From positions 1-64,000 of the forward strand of contig SXNL01000061.1 in the NCBI GenBank assembly GCA_005777185.1: a stretch of DNA of 64,000 nt, read 5' to 3'. The stretch's first letter is position 1. Every line of letters begins with the position of its first letter. Below the pieces are notes generated by a model. It had not been told where the DNA came from. It ran no database searches and saw only the letters and a list, made by a program, of their open reading frames with translations. The stretch comes from Myxococcales bacterium. GTDB lineage: Bacteria; Myxococcota_A; Polyangia; Polyangiales; Polyangiaceae. This document shows positions 24,873 through 35,085 of the stretch, piece by piece. Both the position numbers and the translations under genes were made by a program.

Positions 24873-25609
24873 GTGCGGGCATCCCCGCGATCACCGATGC
24901 GCGTCCTGGCGAGGACGAAGAAGGCGTCCGCGAGCGTCGGCGCGCCGCCGGCCTCGCGGAGGATCTCGTCCCGCGGGCCGCGGGCGCGGACCTTGCCCTC
25001 CGTGAGGAAGACGAGATCGTCCGCGAGGCGCTCGGCCTCGGCGAGATCGTGGGTCGCCATGACCACGGTCGCCCTCAGGGCCAGCGCGCGCAGGCGTTCG
25101 CCGATCTCCGCCTTGCTCTCGGGATCGAGGCTCGACGTCGGCTCGTCGAGGAAGACGATCGCGGGATCGTGGACGGTCGCGGCGGCGATGAAGAGGCGCT
25201 GCGCCTCCCCGCCGGAGATCCGATCGAGCGGGACGCCTGCACGAGCCGCGAGGTTCGAGCCGTCGAGGATGCGCGCCGCGCCCCCGCGGATCCCGTGGAT
25301 CGCCGCGAAGATCTCCGCGTACTCCCCCACGGTGACGCGATCCAGGACGACCTCGCGCTGGAGGACCGCCCCTACCCTGCGCCGCGGATAGCGCGCAGGC
25401 GTCGCGCCCTCCCCGAAGAGGAGCAACCTCCCCTCTGTCGGTTCCGCGAGGCCGAGGAGGACGTCGAGGAGCGTGGTCTTCCCCGCGCCGTTCGGTCCAA
25501 GGATGACGACCAGGCCCGCGCTCTCGATCGAGAGGTCTACGCCGTCGAGCGCCGTCGTCGCGCCGTGGCGGACGACGAGCCCTTCGGTGCGGATGACGGC
25601 GGCGGTCAC
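24869..25609 (-). CDS. ABC transporter ATP-binding protein (ABC-2 exporter)
   Basis: A 246-residue ATPase with Walker A GPNGAGKT at residues 38-45, signature ISGGEAQR, Walker B IVFLDEPTSS and the switch histidine in MATHD. It pairs with the ABC-2 permease, whose start overlaps its stop by 4 bp. The start is 49 bp from that of the divergent P-type ATPase, so the two operons share a very short promoter region. Confidence 0.9.
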   Translation of the reverse strand: MTAAVIRTEGLVVRHGATTALDGVDLSIESAGLVVILGPNGAGKTTLLDVLLGLAEPTEGRLLLFGEGATPARYPRRRVGAVLQREVVLDRVTVGEYAEIFAAIHGIRGGAARILDGSNLAARAGVPLDRISGGEAQRLFIAAATVHDPAIVFLDEPTSSLDPESKAEIGERLRALALRATVVMATHDLAEAERLADDLVFLTEGKVRARGPRDEILREAGGAPTLADAFFVLARTRIGDRGDART

Positions 25610-25658
25610 TGCGGGCCGAGTCTAGCCGGAAACTGTAGTAAGCTCGCGCCGCATCGAG

Positions 25659-28496
25659 ATGACGCCCCCCCATGACACCTCCGTCCGCGACGTGACCCGC
25701 GGACCGACGCACCACGCGGGGACCGTCGCCGACCTGCTCACGCGCCTCGATGCCGACCCCGTGAAGGGGCTCACCGAGAAGGAGGCCCAGGCTCGCCTCC
25801 TCCGCGACGGGCCCAACGAGCTGCCGACGCCGCCCCCCCCCTCGGCCCTCAAGCAGTTTCTCCAGCAGTTCGCGAACCCCATCGTCATCACGCTGCTCGT
25901 CGCGGCGGTGATCGCGGTGGTCAACGGCGCGAGCAACGCGGGCGCGCCCTTCCTCGAGCGCTACGGCGACGCGATCGCCATCGGGCTCATCGTCGTTCTG
26001 AACGCGTTCCTCGGTTACTACCAGGAGCGGCGCGCGGGCGAGGCGCTCGACGCCCTGAAGAAGATGCAGACGCCGAACGCGCGCGTCCGCAGGGACGACC
26101 AGGTCAAGGTCATCCCGGCGGCCGACGTCGTCGTGGGCGACGTGCTCGAGATCGACACCGGCGACGCCGTCCCCGCCGACGTGAGGCTCCTGCAGGCCTT
26201 CAACCTCGCGGCGCAGGAGGCCTCTCTCACCGGCGAGTCGCTGCCCACCACGAAGGACGCGCGGGCCGAGCTCGCCGACGACGCGACGCTGGGCGATCGC
26301 ACGAACATGCTCTATGTGGGCACCGCCGTCGTGCGCGGCAAGGGCCGCGCGGTCGTCGTCGCGACCGCCGAGAAGACGGAGCTGGGCAAGCTGTCGAAGC
26401 TCATGTCGACGCCGAGGGAGTCGTCGACGCCGCTCGAGGAGAAGCTCGACGCGTTCGGCAAGCGCATCCTGTGGGTCTGCCTCGGCCTGTCGGTGCTGCT
26501 CTTCACGTGGGGCATGATCAAAGGCGACCGGCGCTGGCACGAGCTCCTCCTCGAGGCCGTGAGCCTCGCGGTCGCGGCCATCCCGGAGGGCCTGCCCGCG
26601 ATCACGACCATCACGCTCGCGCTGGGCATGCAGCGCATGGCGAAGCGGGGCGCGATCATCCGCAAGCTCGCCGCCGTGGAGACGCTCGGCGCGGCCACGG
26701 TCATCTGCAGCGACAAGACGGGCACCCTCACGCAGAACGAGATGACCGTCCGCGAGGTGTACGCGGGCGAGACGCAGTATTCCGTGACCGGCACGGGGTA
26801 CAGCATCGCCGGCGAGATCGTCGGCGCCGACGGGGCGGGGGTGTTGGATCTCCCTCCCACGCTGCGGGATCTCCTCGCGACGGCCGCGATCGCCAACGCG
26901 GCCACGCTGGAGCTCGTCGAGAAGGATGTCTACAAGGTCATCGGCGATCCGACCGAGGGCGCGCTCCTCACGCTCGCCGCGAAGGCCGGCGTCCCCAAGG
27001 ACTCCATCGCGCCCTCGCACCAGTTCGTCAAGGAGATCCCCTTCGACAGCGATCGCAAGCGCATGACCGTGGTCACGCTCGACGAGACCGGCCACGAGGT
27101 CGTCCACACGAAGGGTAGCGCGGACGTCCTGATCCCGCTGTGCGTCTCGCGGGCGACCGACGCCGGCACCGTGGAGCTCGACGACGAGGGCCGCGCCCGG
27201 ATCCTCGCCATCGCGGAACGGATGAGCGACAAGGCGCTGCGCGTCCTCGCGCTCGCGCGCCGACAGCTCGCGAGGCCCTCGAGCCCGCCTCCCCCCTCTG
27301 GCGGCGAGGACGGTCGGCCGAGCGGGGACATCGAGCAGCGCCTGACGTTCCTGGGGCTCGTCGGGATGATCGACCCGCCGCGCGAGGGCGTGAAGGAGGC
27401 GGTCCGCGCCTGCCACGAGGCGAAGGTCCTCGCGGTGATGATCACGGGGGATCACAAGCTCACGGCGGTCGCCATCGCGAAGGAGCTCGGCCTCTGGGAC
27501 GAGGGCGCCCTCGCGCTCACGGGCACCGACATCGAGAAGCTCAGCGACGAGGCGCTCGAGCGCCGCATCGACTCGACCCGCGTGTTCGCGCGCGTCACCG
27601 CCGAGCAGAAGCTCCGCATCGTGCGCGCGTTCAAGGCGCGCGGCCACGTGGTCGCGATGACGGGCGACGGCGTGAACGACGCACCGGCGCTCCGCGAGGC
27701 CCACATCGGCGTCGCCATGGGCAAGGAGGGGACCGACGTGGCGCGACAGGCCGCCGACATGGTGCTCGCCGACGACAACTTCGCGACCATCGTCGACGCC
27801 GTCCGCGAGGGCCGCGCGATCTGGCGCAACATCCAGAAGTTCATCTTCTTCCTCTTGTCGTCGAACGCAGGGCTCCTGGTCACGGTGTTCGCCGCGTCGA
27901 TGCTGCCGAACGTCCTGCCCCTCAGGCCGCTCATGATCCTGTGGATCAACCTCGTGACGAACGGCCTCCCGGCGCTCGCGCTCGGCGTCGATCCGCCCGA
28001 TCCGACCCAGATGATGGAGCCTCCGCGCCCGCCCTCGGCGGGCTTGCTCGGCAAGCGCGAGTACCTCGGGATGGCCACCGTCGGCGGCCTCATGGGCGCG
28101 TGCGCGCTGTTCACGTACCTGTACCCTTGGGATGTCTCGCCGGAGCTGCGCCCGAAGTACGGTCGCGCGATCGCGTTCTCGCTCCTCGCGCTGTCGCCGC
28201 TCTTCCACGCCTTCAACTGCCGCTCGGCGACCTCGTCCATCCGCGTCCTCCAGCCGCTCGTATCGCGGCCGCTCGTCCTCGCCGTGTTGCTCTCCGCCGC
28301 GATCCACCTGGTCGCCGTGTGCGTGCCGAGCCTCCGCGGCGTCTTCCAGACGTTCATGCTGACGTCGACGGAATGGCTGATCCTCATCGGGCTCTCCTTC
28401 GCGATCATCCCCGCGATGGAGATCGTGAAGCTGCTCCAGCGGCGGCAGATCGTGGGCAAGGATCTCGGGCCCATGTCGCGGAGGTTCGTGCGGTGA
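25659..28496 (+). CDS. P2A-type cation-transporting P-type ATPase (Ca2+-ATPase-like)
   Basis: A 945-residue inner-membrane pump. It has the N-terminal cation-ATPase domain (GLTEKEAQARLLRDGPNEL), the TGES actuator loop, PEGLPA in TM4, DKTGTLT with the phosphorylated Asp near residue 352, MTGDGVNDAPAL in the P-domain, and a C-terminal six-helix part with NLVTNGLPALALGVDPPD, the SERCA/PMR1 transport signature. The nucleotide-binding KGAPE motif is KGSADV here. A Pro-rich insertion (SSPPPPSGGEDG) near residue 550 is unusual. Calcium is the likely cation, though Mn2+ is possible. Its stop overlaps the GTG of the GH31 gene. Confidence 0.9.
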   Translation: MTPPHDTSVRDVTRGPTHHAGTVADLLTRLDADPVKGLTEKEAQARLLRDGPNELPTPPPPSALKQFLQQFANPIVITLLVAAVIAVVNGASNAGAPFLERYGDAIAIGLIVVLNAFLGYYQERRAGEALDALKKMQTPNARVRRDDQVKVIPAADVVVGDVLEIDTGDAVPADVRLLQAFNLAAQEASLTGESLPTTKDARAELADDATLGDRTNMLYVGTAVVRGKGRAVVVATAEKTELGKLSKLMSTPRESSTPLEEKLDAFGKRILWVCLGLSVLLFTWGMIKGDRRWHELLLEAVSLAVAAIPEGLPAITTITLALGMQRMAKRGAIIRKLAAVETLGAATVICSDKTGTLTQNEMTVREVYAGETQYSVTGTGYSIAGEIVGADGAGVLDLPPTLRDLLATAAIANAATLELVEKDVYKVIGDPTEGALLTLAAKAGVPKDSIAPSHQFVKEIPFDSDRKRMTVVTLDETGHEVVHTKGSADVLIPLCVSRATDAGTVELDDEGRARILAIAERMSDKALRVLALARRQLARPSSPPPPSGGEDGRPSGDIEQRLTFLGLVGMIDPPREGVKEAVRACHEAKVLAVMITGDHKLTAVAIAKELGLWDEGALALTGTDIEKLSDEALERRIDSTRVFARVTAEQKLRIVRAFKARGHVVAMTGDGVNDAPALREAHIGVAMGKEGTDVARQAADMVLADDNFATIVDAVREGRAIWRNIQKFIFFLLSSNAGLLVTVFAASMLPNVLPLRPLMILWINLVTNGLPALALGVDPPDPTQMMEPPRPPSAGLLGKREYLGMATVGGLMGACALFTYLYPWDVSPELRPKYGRAIAFSLLALSPLFHAFNCRSATSSIRVLQPLVSRPLVLAVLLSAAIHLVAVCVPSLRGVFQTFMLTSTEWLILIGLSFAIIPAMEIVKLLQRRQIVGKDLGPMSRRFVR

Positions 28497-31054
28497 CGTC
28501 GCGCTCGAGGGCCGTGTGGCCGAGACAGGCGGTCGCCGCGCTTGGGCTCCTCTCCCTCGCCCTGGGCGGCGCCTGCTCGAGCAGCAAGGCCGCCCCGCCT
28601 CCGGTGGAGGGCGCCCTCGGGCGCTTCAGGGTGCGCATCGAGCCGGATCCGCTGCGGATCGTGATCACGGGGCAGGGAGAGCGCGTTCTCTTCGACGGGC
28701 TCGCGCCGCGCGATCCGGCGCCCCCGACGGAGGACGCGCCCGATCCGGCGCCGCTCGCGGGCCTGGCCGTCCGCGATCTCGTCGAGCGCGCGGAGATGAG
28801 GTACGGCGCCTTCCAGTTCACCGATCCCACGGGTACCTGGCGCATCGCGCGCCGCGCGACCGACGTGACCGCGACGGCCGCCTCCATCGCCCTGTCGGCG
28901 CGCGACGACGCCGGCGTGATCGCCACGGTGGCCATCGCGTCGCCCGCGGACGGCGAGATCGAGATCGCCGTCGAGGCGAGGACCGCCGCGGGCGCGGGCC
29001 GCACGTGGGCCCAGCTCGGCGCGCGGTGCGCCAAGGGGGACCGCTACCTCGGCTTCGGCGGGCAGGCGCGCGACGTCGACCACCGCGGCAGCGTCGTCCC
29101 GCTCTTCGTCACCGAGCCCGGCATCGGCAAGCGGGACGACGACCGGCCCTCCCTCGCCTACTTCCTCGCGGGCACGCGCCACGCCAGTTCGTTCCCCGCG
29201 CCGATCTACCTCGCGAAGAGCGGCTACGTGGGCGCGCTCGACGGCCTCGGCCGCGCGACCTTCGGCATGTGCGCCGAGGAGGACGCGCTGCGCGTCGCGC
29301 AGGACGTCCACGCCACCCGGAAGATGGTGTACCGCCTCTTCGACGGCCCGAGGCCCGTGGAGGCGCTCGGGCGCGCGACGGCCCGCTACGGGAGGCCGAG
29401 GACCCCGCCGAGGCTGGCCTTCGCGCCCTGGAACGACGCCCTCTTCGGCTCCGACAACGTGCGCGCCCACGCGAAGCGCCTCCGCGACGAGGACGTCCCC
29501 TCGTCGGCGGTCTGGACGGAGGACTTCCGGGGCGGCGCGTTCGCGGGCGACAACTACACGCTCGAGGAAGAGTGGGCGGTGGACACGAAGCTCTACCCCG
29601 ACTTCCCGAAGCTCGCGCAGGATCTCCACGCGCGAGGCTTCGCGTTCCTGAGCTACTTCAACACGTTCGTCGAGAAGGACCTCCACATCTGGAAGGAGAC
29701 CGAGCCGAAGGGCCACCTCGTCAAGCAGGCCAGCGGCGGCACCTACCTGTTCACGAACGCCAAGCAGAGGCCGAGCGGCATCATCGACCTCACGAGCAAG
29801 GACGCCCATGCCTTCGTCGTGGGCAAGCTGCGCGAGAACCTCGGCCTCGGCGCGAACGGCTGGATGGGGGACTTCGCCGAGTGGCTGCCGCTGGATGGAA
29901 AGATGGCCGACGGTTCCGATCCGTACACGGCGCACCAGGCCTACCCCCTCGCCTGGCAGCGCGCGCAGCGCGACGCGCTCGACGCCGACGTCCCCGGCGC
30001 GCCGCCCGTCTCGCAGCGCGTCATGTTCGTGCGATCGGGCTGGCTCGGGACGGCCCCCCTCGCGGACGTCGTCTGGGCGGGCGACCAGCGCACCGACTTC
30101 CAGCCCGACGACGGCCTTCCCACGATCGTGCCCATGGGGCTCGGGCTCGGTATCGCCGGGATCTCGACGTACGGATCCGACATCGGCGGCTACCAGGTCG
30201 CGCTCACCGTGCCCACGACGAAGGAGGTCTACTTCCGCTGGACCGAGCTTGGCGCTTGGTCGCCGGTGATGCGGACGCACCATACGACGCAGCCGAAGCT
30301 CAGCTGGTCCTGGGATCGCGACGCCGAGACCATCTCGCACTACCGGCGATACGCGATCGTCCACCAGCAGCTGTTGCCCGTCTGGGAGTCGCTCGCGCGG
30401 GAGGCCTCCAGCACGGGTGTCCCCATCTGGCGCCACCTCGGCATCGTGTTCCCGTCGGACGAGGAGGCGTGGAAGGTCGGCGATCAGTTCATGGTGGGAA
30501 GCTCGATCCTCGTGGCGCCGGTCGTCACGGCCGCGGCGTCGAAGAAGGTGTATTTCCCCGGGGGAGCGCGGTGGATCCCCTGGGAGCCAGGCGCGGTCGT
30601 CGAGGGGGGCAGGACGGCCGACGTCGCGGCGCCCCTCGGAGAGATCCCGGTCTTCGTGCGCGCGGGAACCGCGCTCGCGCTGCTTCCGGACACCGTGAGG
30701 ACGGTGCTGCCCGACGTGACCGGCATCGTGCGCGTGGAGGATGTTAAGGACGATCGCGTCGTCCTGGCGTTCCTGGGCCCGGACGCGACGTTCACCGAGG
30801 TCGGCGGCCTCTCGGTCGCCATGACGGGCGCGGACGGCACGAGCCCGGTCACGTTCGCCGCGTTCGGCGCCGCGACGTGGGCGGGTGCTCCGCTGCCGAC
30901 TTGTGGCGCGACGCCGGCGGCGCCCTGCGTGAAGGTCGAGGCTGGGCGCGCGACCGCGTTCGTCGAGGGCCCGGGCGTGCTCGCGGCCGCTGGCGCGAAG
31001 GTCGACATCCGGGGCGGACATCCGAAGCGCAAGCTCACGGTGGTCGTGCGCTGA
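28493..31054 (+). CDS. GH31-family glycosidase lipoprotein
   Basis: An 853-residue exported glycoside hydrolase. The signal peptide ends in LGGACSSS, a lipobox. The catalytic barrel has the GH31 nucleophile D460 in GWMGDFAEWLP and the acid/base D531 in AGDQRTDF, and a WTEDFRGG segment upstream. Length and order (N-terminal beta domain, barrel, C-terminal beta domain) fit alpha-glucosidase-like enzymes. The Arg/Trp signature of sulfoquinovosidases is not evident, so alpha-glucosidase-type activity is the safer guess. Translation is coupled to the P-type ATPase (GTGA) and to the following CBM9-like lipoprotein (TGATG). Confidence 0.85.
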   Translation: MTSRSRAVWPRQAVAALGLLSLALGGACSSSKAAPPPVEGALGRFRVRIEPDPLRIVITGQGERVLFDGLAPRDPAPPTEDAPDPAPLAGLAVRDLVERAEMRYGAFQFTDPTGTWRIARRATDVTATAASIALSARDDAGVIATVAIASPADGEIEIAVEARTAAGAGRTWAQLGARCAKGDRYLGFGGQARDVDHRGSVVPLFVTEPGIGKRDDDRPSLAYFLAGTRHASSFPAPIYLAKSGYVGALDGLGRATFGMCAEEDALRVAQDVHATRKMVYRLFDGPRPVEALGRATARYGRPRTPPRLAFAPWNDALFGSDNVRAHAKRLRDEDVPSSAVWTEDFRGGAFAGDNYTLEEEWAVDTKLYPDFPKLAQDLHARGFAFLSYFNTFVEKDLHIWKETEPKGHLVKQASGGTYLFTNAKQRPSGIIDLTSKDAHAFVVGKLRENLGLGANGWMGDFAEWLPLDGKMADGSDPYTAHQAYPLAWQRAQRDALDADVPGAPPVSQRVMFVRSGWLGTAPLADVVWAGDQRTDFQPDDGLPTIVPMGLGLGIAGISTYGSDIGGYQVALTVPTTKEVYFRWTELGAWSPVMRTHHTTQPKLSWSWDRDAETISHYRRYAIVHQQLLPVWESLAREASSTGVPIWRHLGIVFPSDEEAWKVGDQFMVGSSILVAPVVTAAASKKVYFPGGARWIPWEPGAVVEGGRTADVAAPLGEIPVFVRAGTALALLPDTVRTVLPDVTGIVRVEDVKDDRVVLAFLGPDATFTEVGGLSVAMTGADGTSPVTFAAFGAATWAGAPLPTCGATPAAPCVKVEAGRATAFVEGPGVLAAAGAKVDIRGGHPKRKLTVVVR

Positions 31055-33138
31055 TGCCCCGCGCTACACTCGTCGCGCTCGTCGCGCTCGTCGCGCTCGC
31101 AGGCTGCGCCGGCGGCCCGGGCGGATCGATCCGCAAGGAGGTCGGTTCCCCCGGCCCCGCGGCGGCGACGCCGCGACAAGGCGAGTCCATCGGCGCGAGC
31201 GCCGTCGCACAGGGCGGCGTGGGGAGCCTCACCCTCTCGAGCGGCACGGGCGCGTCGGGCCACGAGGCGCGCATGACCGGCCCCCTGAGGGCCTACGCCG
31301 TACAGACGGACGCGCCCGTGAAGCTCGACGGCGTGCTCAAGGAGTGGCCGGCTCGCAGCCCGGCCGAGCACGTCGTGCGCGGCGCGCCCAGGAAGGGGAC
31401 GTTCTCGGTGGCACTCCAGTACGACGACGCACGCGTGTACGTCGCGGCGGAGGTCGCCGACGCGACGTTCGTCAGGACGCCGCGTTTCGCCGCCGACGAG
31501 GACCACGTGTCGTTCGTGCTCGCGTTCCCCGACGGTGGCCGGCTGTCGGCCCACGAGATCGGCCTCTTCGCAGGGAAGCCGGGCGAGAGCGCTGGGGCGG
31601 TGCGCTTCCTCGCGGGGCCGCAGAAGGGGGAGGACGTCCCGGGGGCCAAGATCGTCGAGGCGCCCACCCAGGGTGGCTACACGATCGAGGCGACGATCCC
31701 CTGGGCCACCTTCCCCGAGGCGGCGACGCTGCGCGTCGGCCTGCGCGGCGTCCTCCGCTCGCAGGACGCCGAGGCGGGCGGCGTGAAGCACGTCGTCGCG
31801 ACGGGCCCCGGCGAGCACGCCACTCCCGCGAGCCTCCCCGCCCTCCCGACGGAGCCCGAGCAGGCCGTGGTCGAAGGCCTCCTCGCGCCGAAGGGCCTGT
31901 CGAAAGAAGCCCCCCACGTCGATCTCTTCGTGGACGTCGCGGGCGACGCCATGAAGGAGCGCGTGAGCGTCTTCGGGCGCTACTTCACCGTGTGCGGCCC
32001 TTCCTACCGCGGTGGGAAGCAGTTCTTCTTCCGCGATCTCGGCGCGGACCTCCTGCGCCTCGAGGCGAAGGACGTCTCGGGGCGCGGGAAGGCGGAACTC
32101 CTCGTCTCGCGCCGCGCCCCGCGCGCGGGCGGTGGCCGCGACTGGTTCGAGGTCTGGGGCTTCCGGGGCGACGAGCCCGAGACGATCTTCTCGCACGAGA
32201 CGGCGGTCACCAGCGGGGACCGCAAGGTGACGAACAGCCTCCGCGTCTCGCGCGGCGAGGTCGAGGTCCACGTCGAGGGCGCCGTCGGCTGGGACGCGGC
32301 GTCGTTCTCGGAGCCAACCTCGGCGGACGCGGAGCCGCTGCTGGTCCCGTGGGGCGCCGTCAAGTCGCGCGTGTACCGCTTCGACGGGAGCCGCTTCCAG
32401 AAGGCGCGCGAGGTCGCGCAGACGCCGGAGCCACCGCCTGGCGTGAAGTCGCCTGGCACCGCGCCGCGGCCCGCTCGACCCGAGGACGTCCCCACGCCTC
32501 CCGTGAAGAAGGCCGCCGACCTCGGGGGCCAGATATTTGCACAATACAAGAAGGATCAGAGCGTCCCGCCGACGCTCGCGCCGAAGGTCGAGCTCGAGGT
32601 GCAGCTCGCAGAGGATCCCCGGCCCGAGAAGGTGGTCCTCATCGGCAGGGACATCGTCGTATGGGGCCCGGGCTTCCGGAACGGGAGCGCGTACGCGTTC
32701 CTCACCCTCGCGCAATTCGCGAGCGCCGACGACATCGACGGCATGACGGCGCGCGACCTCAACGGCGACGGGAACGCCGATCTCGTCGTGCGCGGCAAGC
32801 GGCAAGCGCAGGGCGGCGCCGATCCGGTGACGATCGAGGCGATGTTCGTGTACGAGCTCCGCGACGGCCGCCTCGTGCGCACGTTCGCCATCGAGACGGC
32901 GCGCGAGCAGGGTGCGAAACGCGTGCAGGGCCTCGTGCAGTTCGTCCCCGCCAAGGGTGGCAAGTCCCTCGAAATCGACGTGCGCCCCGGCGTCGCCAAG
33001 GGTTGGACCAAGGAGTCGTACCCGTGGCCCCAGGAGCCATCCGGCGGCGCCATCGAGCCGCTGTTGCTGCCGTGGGGCGGCTCGAAGGGGGTGCGCTACA
33101 CGTATGTCGGGGACCGTTTCGCCCCCTCCAACCCCTAA
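31054..33138 (+). CDS. lipoprotein with CBM9-like domain and repeat-like C-terminal half
   Basis: A 694-residue lipoprotein (VALAGCAGG lipobox at residues 15-20). Residues about 80-250 match the family 9 carbohydrate-binding/DOMON-like pattern: LDGVLKEWP, then VALQYDDARVYVAAEV and FVLAFPDGG. The rest has two similar beta-rich units, each ending in a GSKG or AVKS..YRF strand, separated by a Pro-rich linker near residue 480; a calcium-loop-like DLNGDGNADLVV occurs in the second. It is coupled to the GH31 gene and may present sugars to it. A rare-codon patch with a near-match palindrome lies at 32531-32550. It converges with the kinase gene 17 bp away. Confidence 0.75.
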   Translation: MPRATLVALVALVALAGCAGGPGGSIRKEVGSPGPAAATPRQGESIGASAVAQGGVGSLTLSSGTGASGHEARMTGPLRAYAVQTDAPVKLDGVLKEWPARSPAEHVVRGAPRKGTFSVALQYDDARVYVAAEVADATFVRTPRFAADEDHVSFVLAFPDGGRLSAHEIGLFAGKPGESAGAVRFLAGPQKGEDVPGAKIVEAPTQGGYTIEATIPWATFPEAATLRVGLRGVLRSQDAEAGGVKHVVATGPGEHATPASLPALPTEPEQAVVEGLLAPKGLSKEAPHVDLFVDVAGDAMKERVSVFGRYFTVCGPSYRGGKQFFFRDLGADLLRLEAKDVSGRGKAELLVSRRAPRAGGGRDWFEVWGFRGDEPETIFSHETAVTSGDRKVTNSLRVSRGEVEVHVEGAVGWDAASFSEPTSADAEPLLVPWGAVKSRVYRFDGSRFQKAREVAQTPEPPPGVKSPGTAPRPARPEDVPTPPVKKAADLGGQIFAQYKKDQSVPPTLAPKVELEVQLAEDPRPEKVVLIGRDIVVWGPGFRNGSAYAFLTLAQFASADDIDGMTARDLNGDGNADLVVRGKRQAQGGADPVTIEAMFVYELRDGRLVRTFAIETAREQGAKRVQGLVQFVPAKGGKSLEIDVRPGVAKGWTKESYPWPQEPSGGAIEPLLLPWGGSKGVRYTYVGDRFAPSNP
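32538..32548. promoter_or_regulatory. one-mismatch TGTA-N3-TACA site (inside CBM9-like gene)
   Basis: TGCA-CAA-TACA sits in an A/T-rich patch coding ATA TTT GCA CAA TAC AAG, the same codon phase as the exact sites in other genes. Confidence 0.35.
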
Positions 33139-33155
33139 CGTGCCCGTGCGCGTGC

Positions 33156-34874
33156 CTAGAACTTGTTCGAGCACCCCCGCGGCGTCTCGAGATAGCCGGG
33201 CGGGCAGGCGCACTTTCCCCCCGCGAAGACCTGATCGGCGCGACACTGCGTTCCGCGGGAGGTTCCCGTCGGCGGGACCGTCGGGGTCCGCGTGGGCGCG
33301 GCGGTGGTCGTCGCCGTCGTCGCGGGCGGTGTCGGCGGCGCGGGCGGGCGGGCTCCGCCCTTGCGGAGGAGCGCGATCACCTTCGTCGGTGCGTCCGCCT
33401 TCGTGACGACCAGGTTCGCCGACTCGTAGCCCTCGGCGACGACGGTGATCGCCGCCGAGGCCTCCCGGTCGAAGCCGAGCGTGCCGAGGCCCTGAGCGTT
33501 GACCGCGACCGCGCTGCCGTCGTTCGTCATCTTGACGGTGGCGGTCGCTGGCGTGACGACGATGCCAACCTGCACCTTCTCCGCCTCGGGCGGCGACGTC
33601 GCCCTCACCGTGTTCGCGGCCTGAGCCACGACGGCCTCGACCACCGGCTCCTCGACCTGCCTGTGCACGTTGCGCCAGGCGATGACGCCGAGGCCGGCGG
33701 CCACCAGCACGCCGACGCCGGCCACGAGGCCGTACATGCCCCAGCGTGACGGCGACGCCTCCTCGATGTTGGAGACGGTCGGCATCGCCGTCCGCGGCGC
33801 GATCCGGAAGTAGTCCGCGGGCGCCCGGAAGCTGCCGGACTCGATCACCAGCTCGGCGACGGAGGGGAGGCCGTTCTCTAGGCGGTCGAGGTCGGCCGCG
33901 AGGTCGACCATCGAGGCGTACCGTTGGTCCACCTGCTTGGCGAGAGCCTTCATGATCACAGCGTCGAGCGCCGGGGGGAAGTCCGGCACGAGCTCGCGCA
34001 GGGGCTGGGGCGGCTTGTAAAGGTGCTGCGTGAGGATCCCCATGAAGTTCTCGGCGTCGAAGGGGACCCTGCCGGCGGCCATCTCGTAGAGGATGACGCC
34101 GAGCGAGTAGACGTCGGTGCGCGGATCGACCGCCACTCCCGCGGCCTGCTCGGGCGACATGTAGTGGGGCGTCCCGAACACGCTGCCGGTGCGCGTGATC
34201 CGCCCGCCGCTCATCCCGACCTTCGCGATGCCGAAATCGAGGACCTTCACGAAGTCCTTCTGGTCACCGCGCACCACCAGCATGACGTTGTCGGGCTTGA
34301 GATCCCGGTGGATGATCCCCGCGAGGTGGGCTGCGTGGAGGCCGTTGGCGATCTGCCGCCCGACGCGGACCACATGCCCGGGTGCCATCTTCCCCCGGAA
34401 GATGAGGTCGCCGAGGCTAGGGCCGTCGAGGAACTCCATGACGAAGTAGGTCGAGCCATCCGGGAGCTGGCCGAAGTCGGCGATGTCGACGATGTGCGGG
34501 TTGCCGATGGAGGAGGCGGCGCGCGCCTCGTTGAGGAAGCGCTCGACCATCTCGCGATCCTCGGCCATCTCCTGCCGCATGATCTTGATGGCCACCCGCT
34601 TGTCGATCACCTTGTGTCGCCCGCGGTAGACGACGCCCATGCCGCCCTCGCCCAGGATCTGCTCGACGACGTAGCGGTTGTCGATCGTGATGCCGAGGTA
34701 GGGGTCGGGCTTCGTCTGCGAAGGGGTCGGTGGCGCGACGCCGGCCTGACCGACCTGCTGGAGCGTCCGCTCCTCGTGGTCGTCGTCCAGCTCGAAGTCG
34801 TGTGGATCGAGCACGGCCGCGCGATCCTCCGCGGTCTCGACCATCGTCTCCTGGGGGTTCACGGGCCTCTTCAT
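33156..34874 (-). CDS. transmembrane Ser/Thr protein kinase
   Basis: A 572-residue bacterial-type (Hanks) kinase. The kinase domain spans about residues 66-335: glycine loop [14 protein letters not shown] lysine, HRDLKPDN catalytic loop, DFGIAK magnesium loop, and [10 protein letters not shown] activation segment. Residues about 1-60 are an acidic regulatory stretch. A single membrane helix (about 380-400) leads to an extracytoplasmic PEGA-like beta domain, a Thr/Pro-rich linker, and a six-Cys tail ([18 protein letters not shown]). It likely senses an envelope signal and phosphorylates cytoplasmic targets. It is divergent from the LolC/E-like permease. Confidence 0.9.
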   Translation of the reverse strand: MKRPVNPQETMVETAEDRAAVLDPHDFELDDDHEERTLQQVGQAGVAPPTPSQTKPDPYLGITIDNRYVVEQILGEGGMGVVYRGRHKVIDKRVAIKIMRQEMAEDREMVERFLNEARAASSIGNPHIVDIADFGQLPDGSTYFVMEFLDGPSLGDLIFRGKMAPGHVVRVGRQIANGLHAAHLAGIIHRDLKPDNVMLVVRGDQKDFVKVLDFGIAKVGMSGGRITRTGSVFGTPHYMSPEQAAGVAVDPRTDVYSLGVILYEMAAGRVPFDAENFMGILTQHLYKPPQPLRELVPDFPPALDAVIMKALAKQVDQRYASMVDLAADLDRLENGLPSVAELVIESGSFRAPADYFRIAPRTAMPTVSNIEEASPSRWGMYGLVAGVGVLVAAGLGVIAWRNVHRQVEEPVVEAVVAQAANTVRATSPPEAEKVQVGIVVTPATATVKMTNDGSAVAVNAQGLGTLGFDREASAAITVVAEGYESANLVVTKADAPTKVIALLRKGGARPPAPPTPPATTATTTAAPTRTPTVPPTGTSRGTQCRADQVFAGGKCACPPGYLETPRGCSNKF

Positions 34875-35085
34875 GGGACGAGCCGGACCTCGACACGGTA
34901 GCCTGTTTCACCTACCCCGAGAAGTGTCTGGCACGAGATCGGGATGGGCCCTTGGGGGGCGAGATGTAGGGAAAACGCGGTCGCCGTGAGGAGCCCAGGA
35001 ATCGGCGGTCGGCCTCGCCTGCTTGTGTGCTATCGACGCGCCGGGCGTCCACGCACGTACGTCGGCGTACACCACCTCCGTTCTC

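Noticed and set aside
24891..28307. Very long open frame on the minus strand across the P-type ATPase gene
   Set aside because: Low-complexity Arg/Asp/Glu-rich translation with no domain; typical antisense shadow in GC-rich DNA.
27452..31021. Another long minus-strand open frame opposite the ATPase and GH31 genes
   Set aside because: Same shadow effect; the plus-strand products have complete domains.
34929..34935. TGGCACG, like the -24 element of a sigma-54 promoter (also at 48003-48009)
   Set aside because: Neither copy has the -12 GC at the required spacing.
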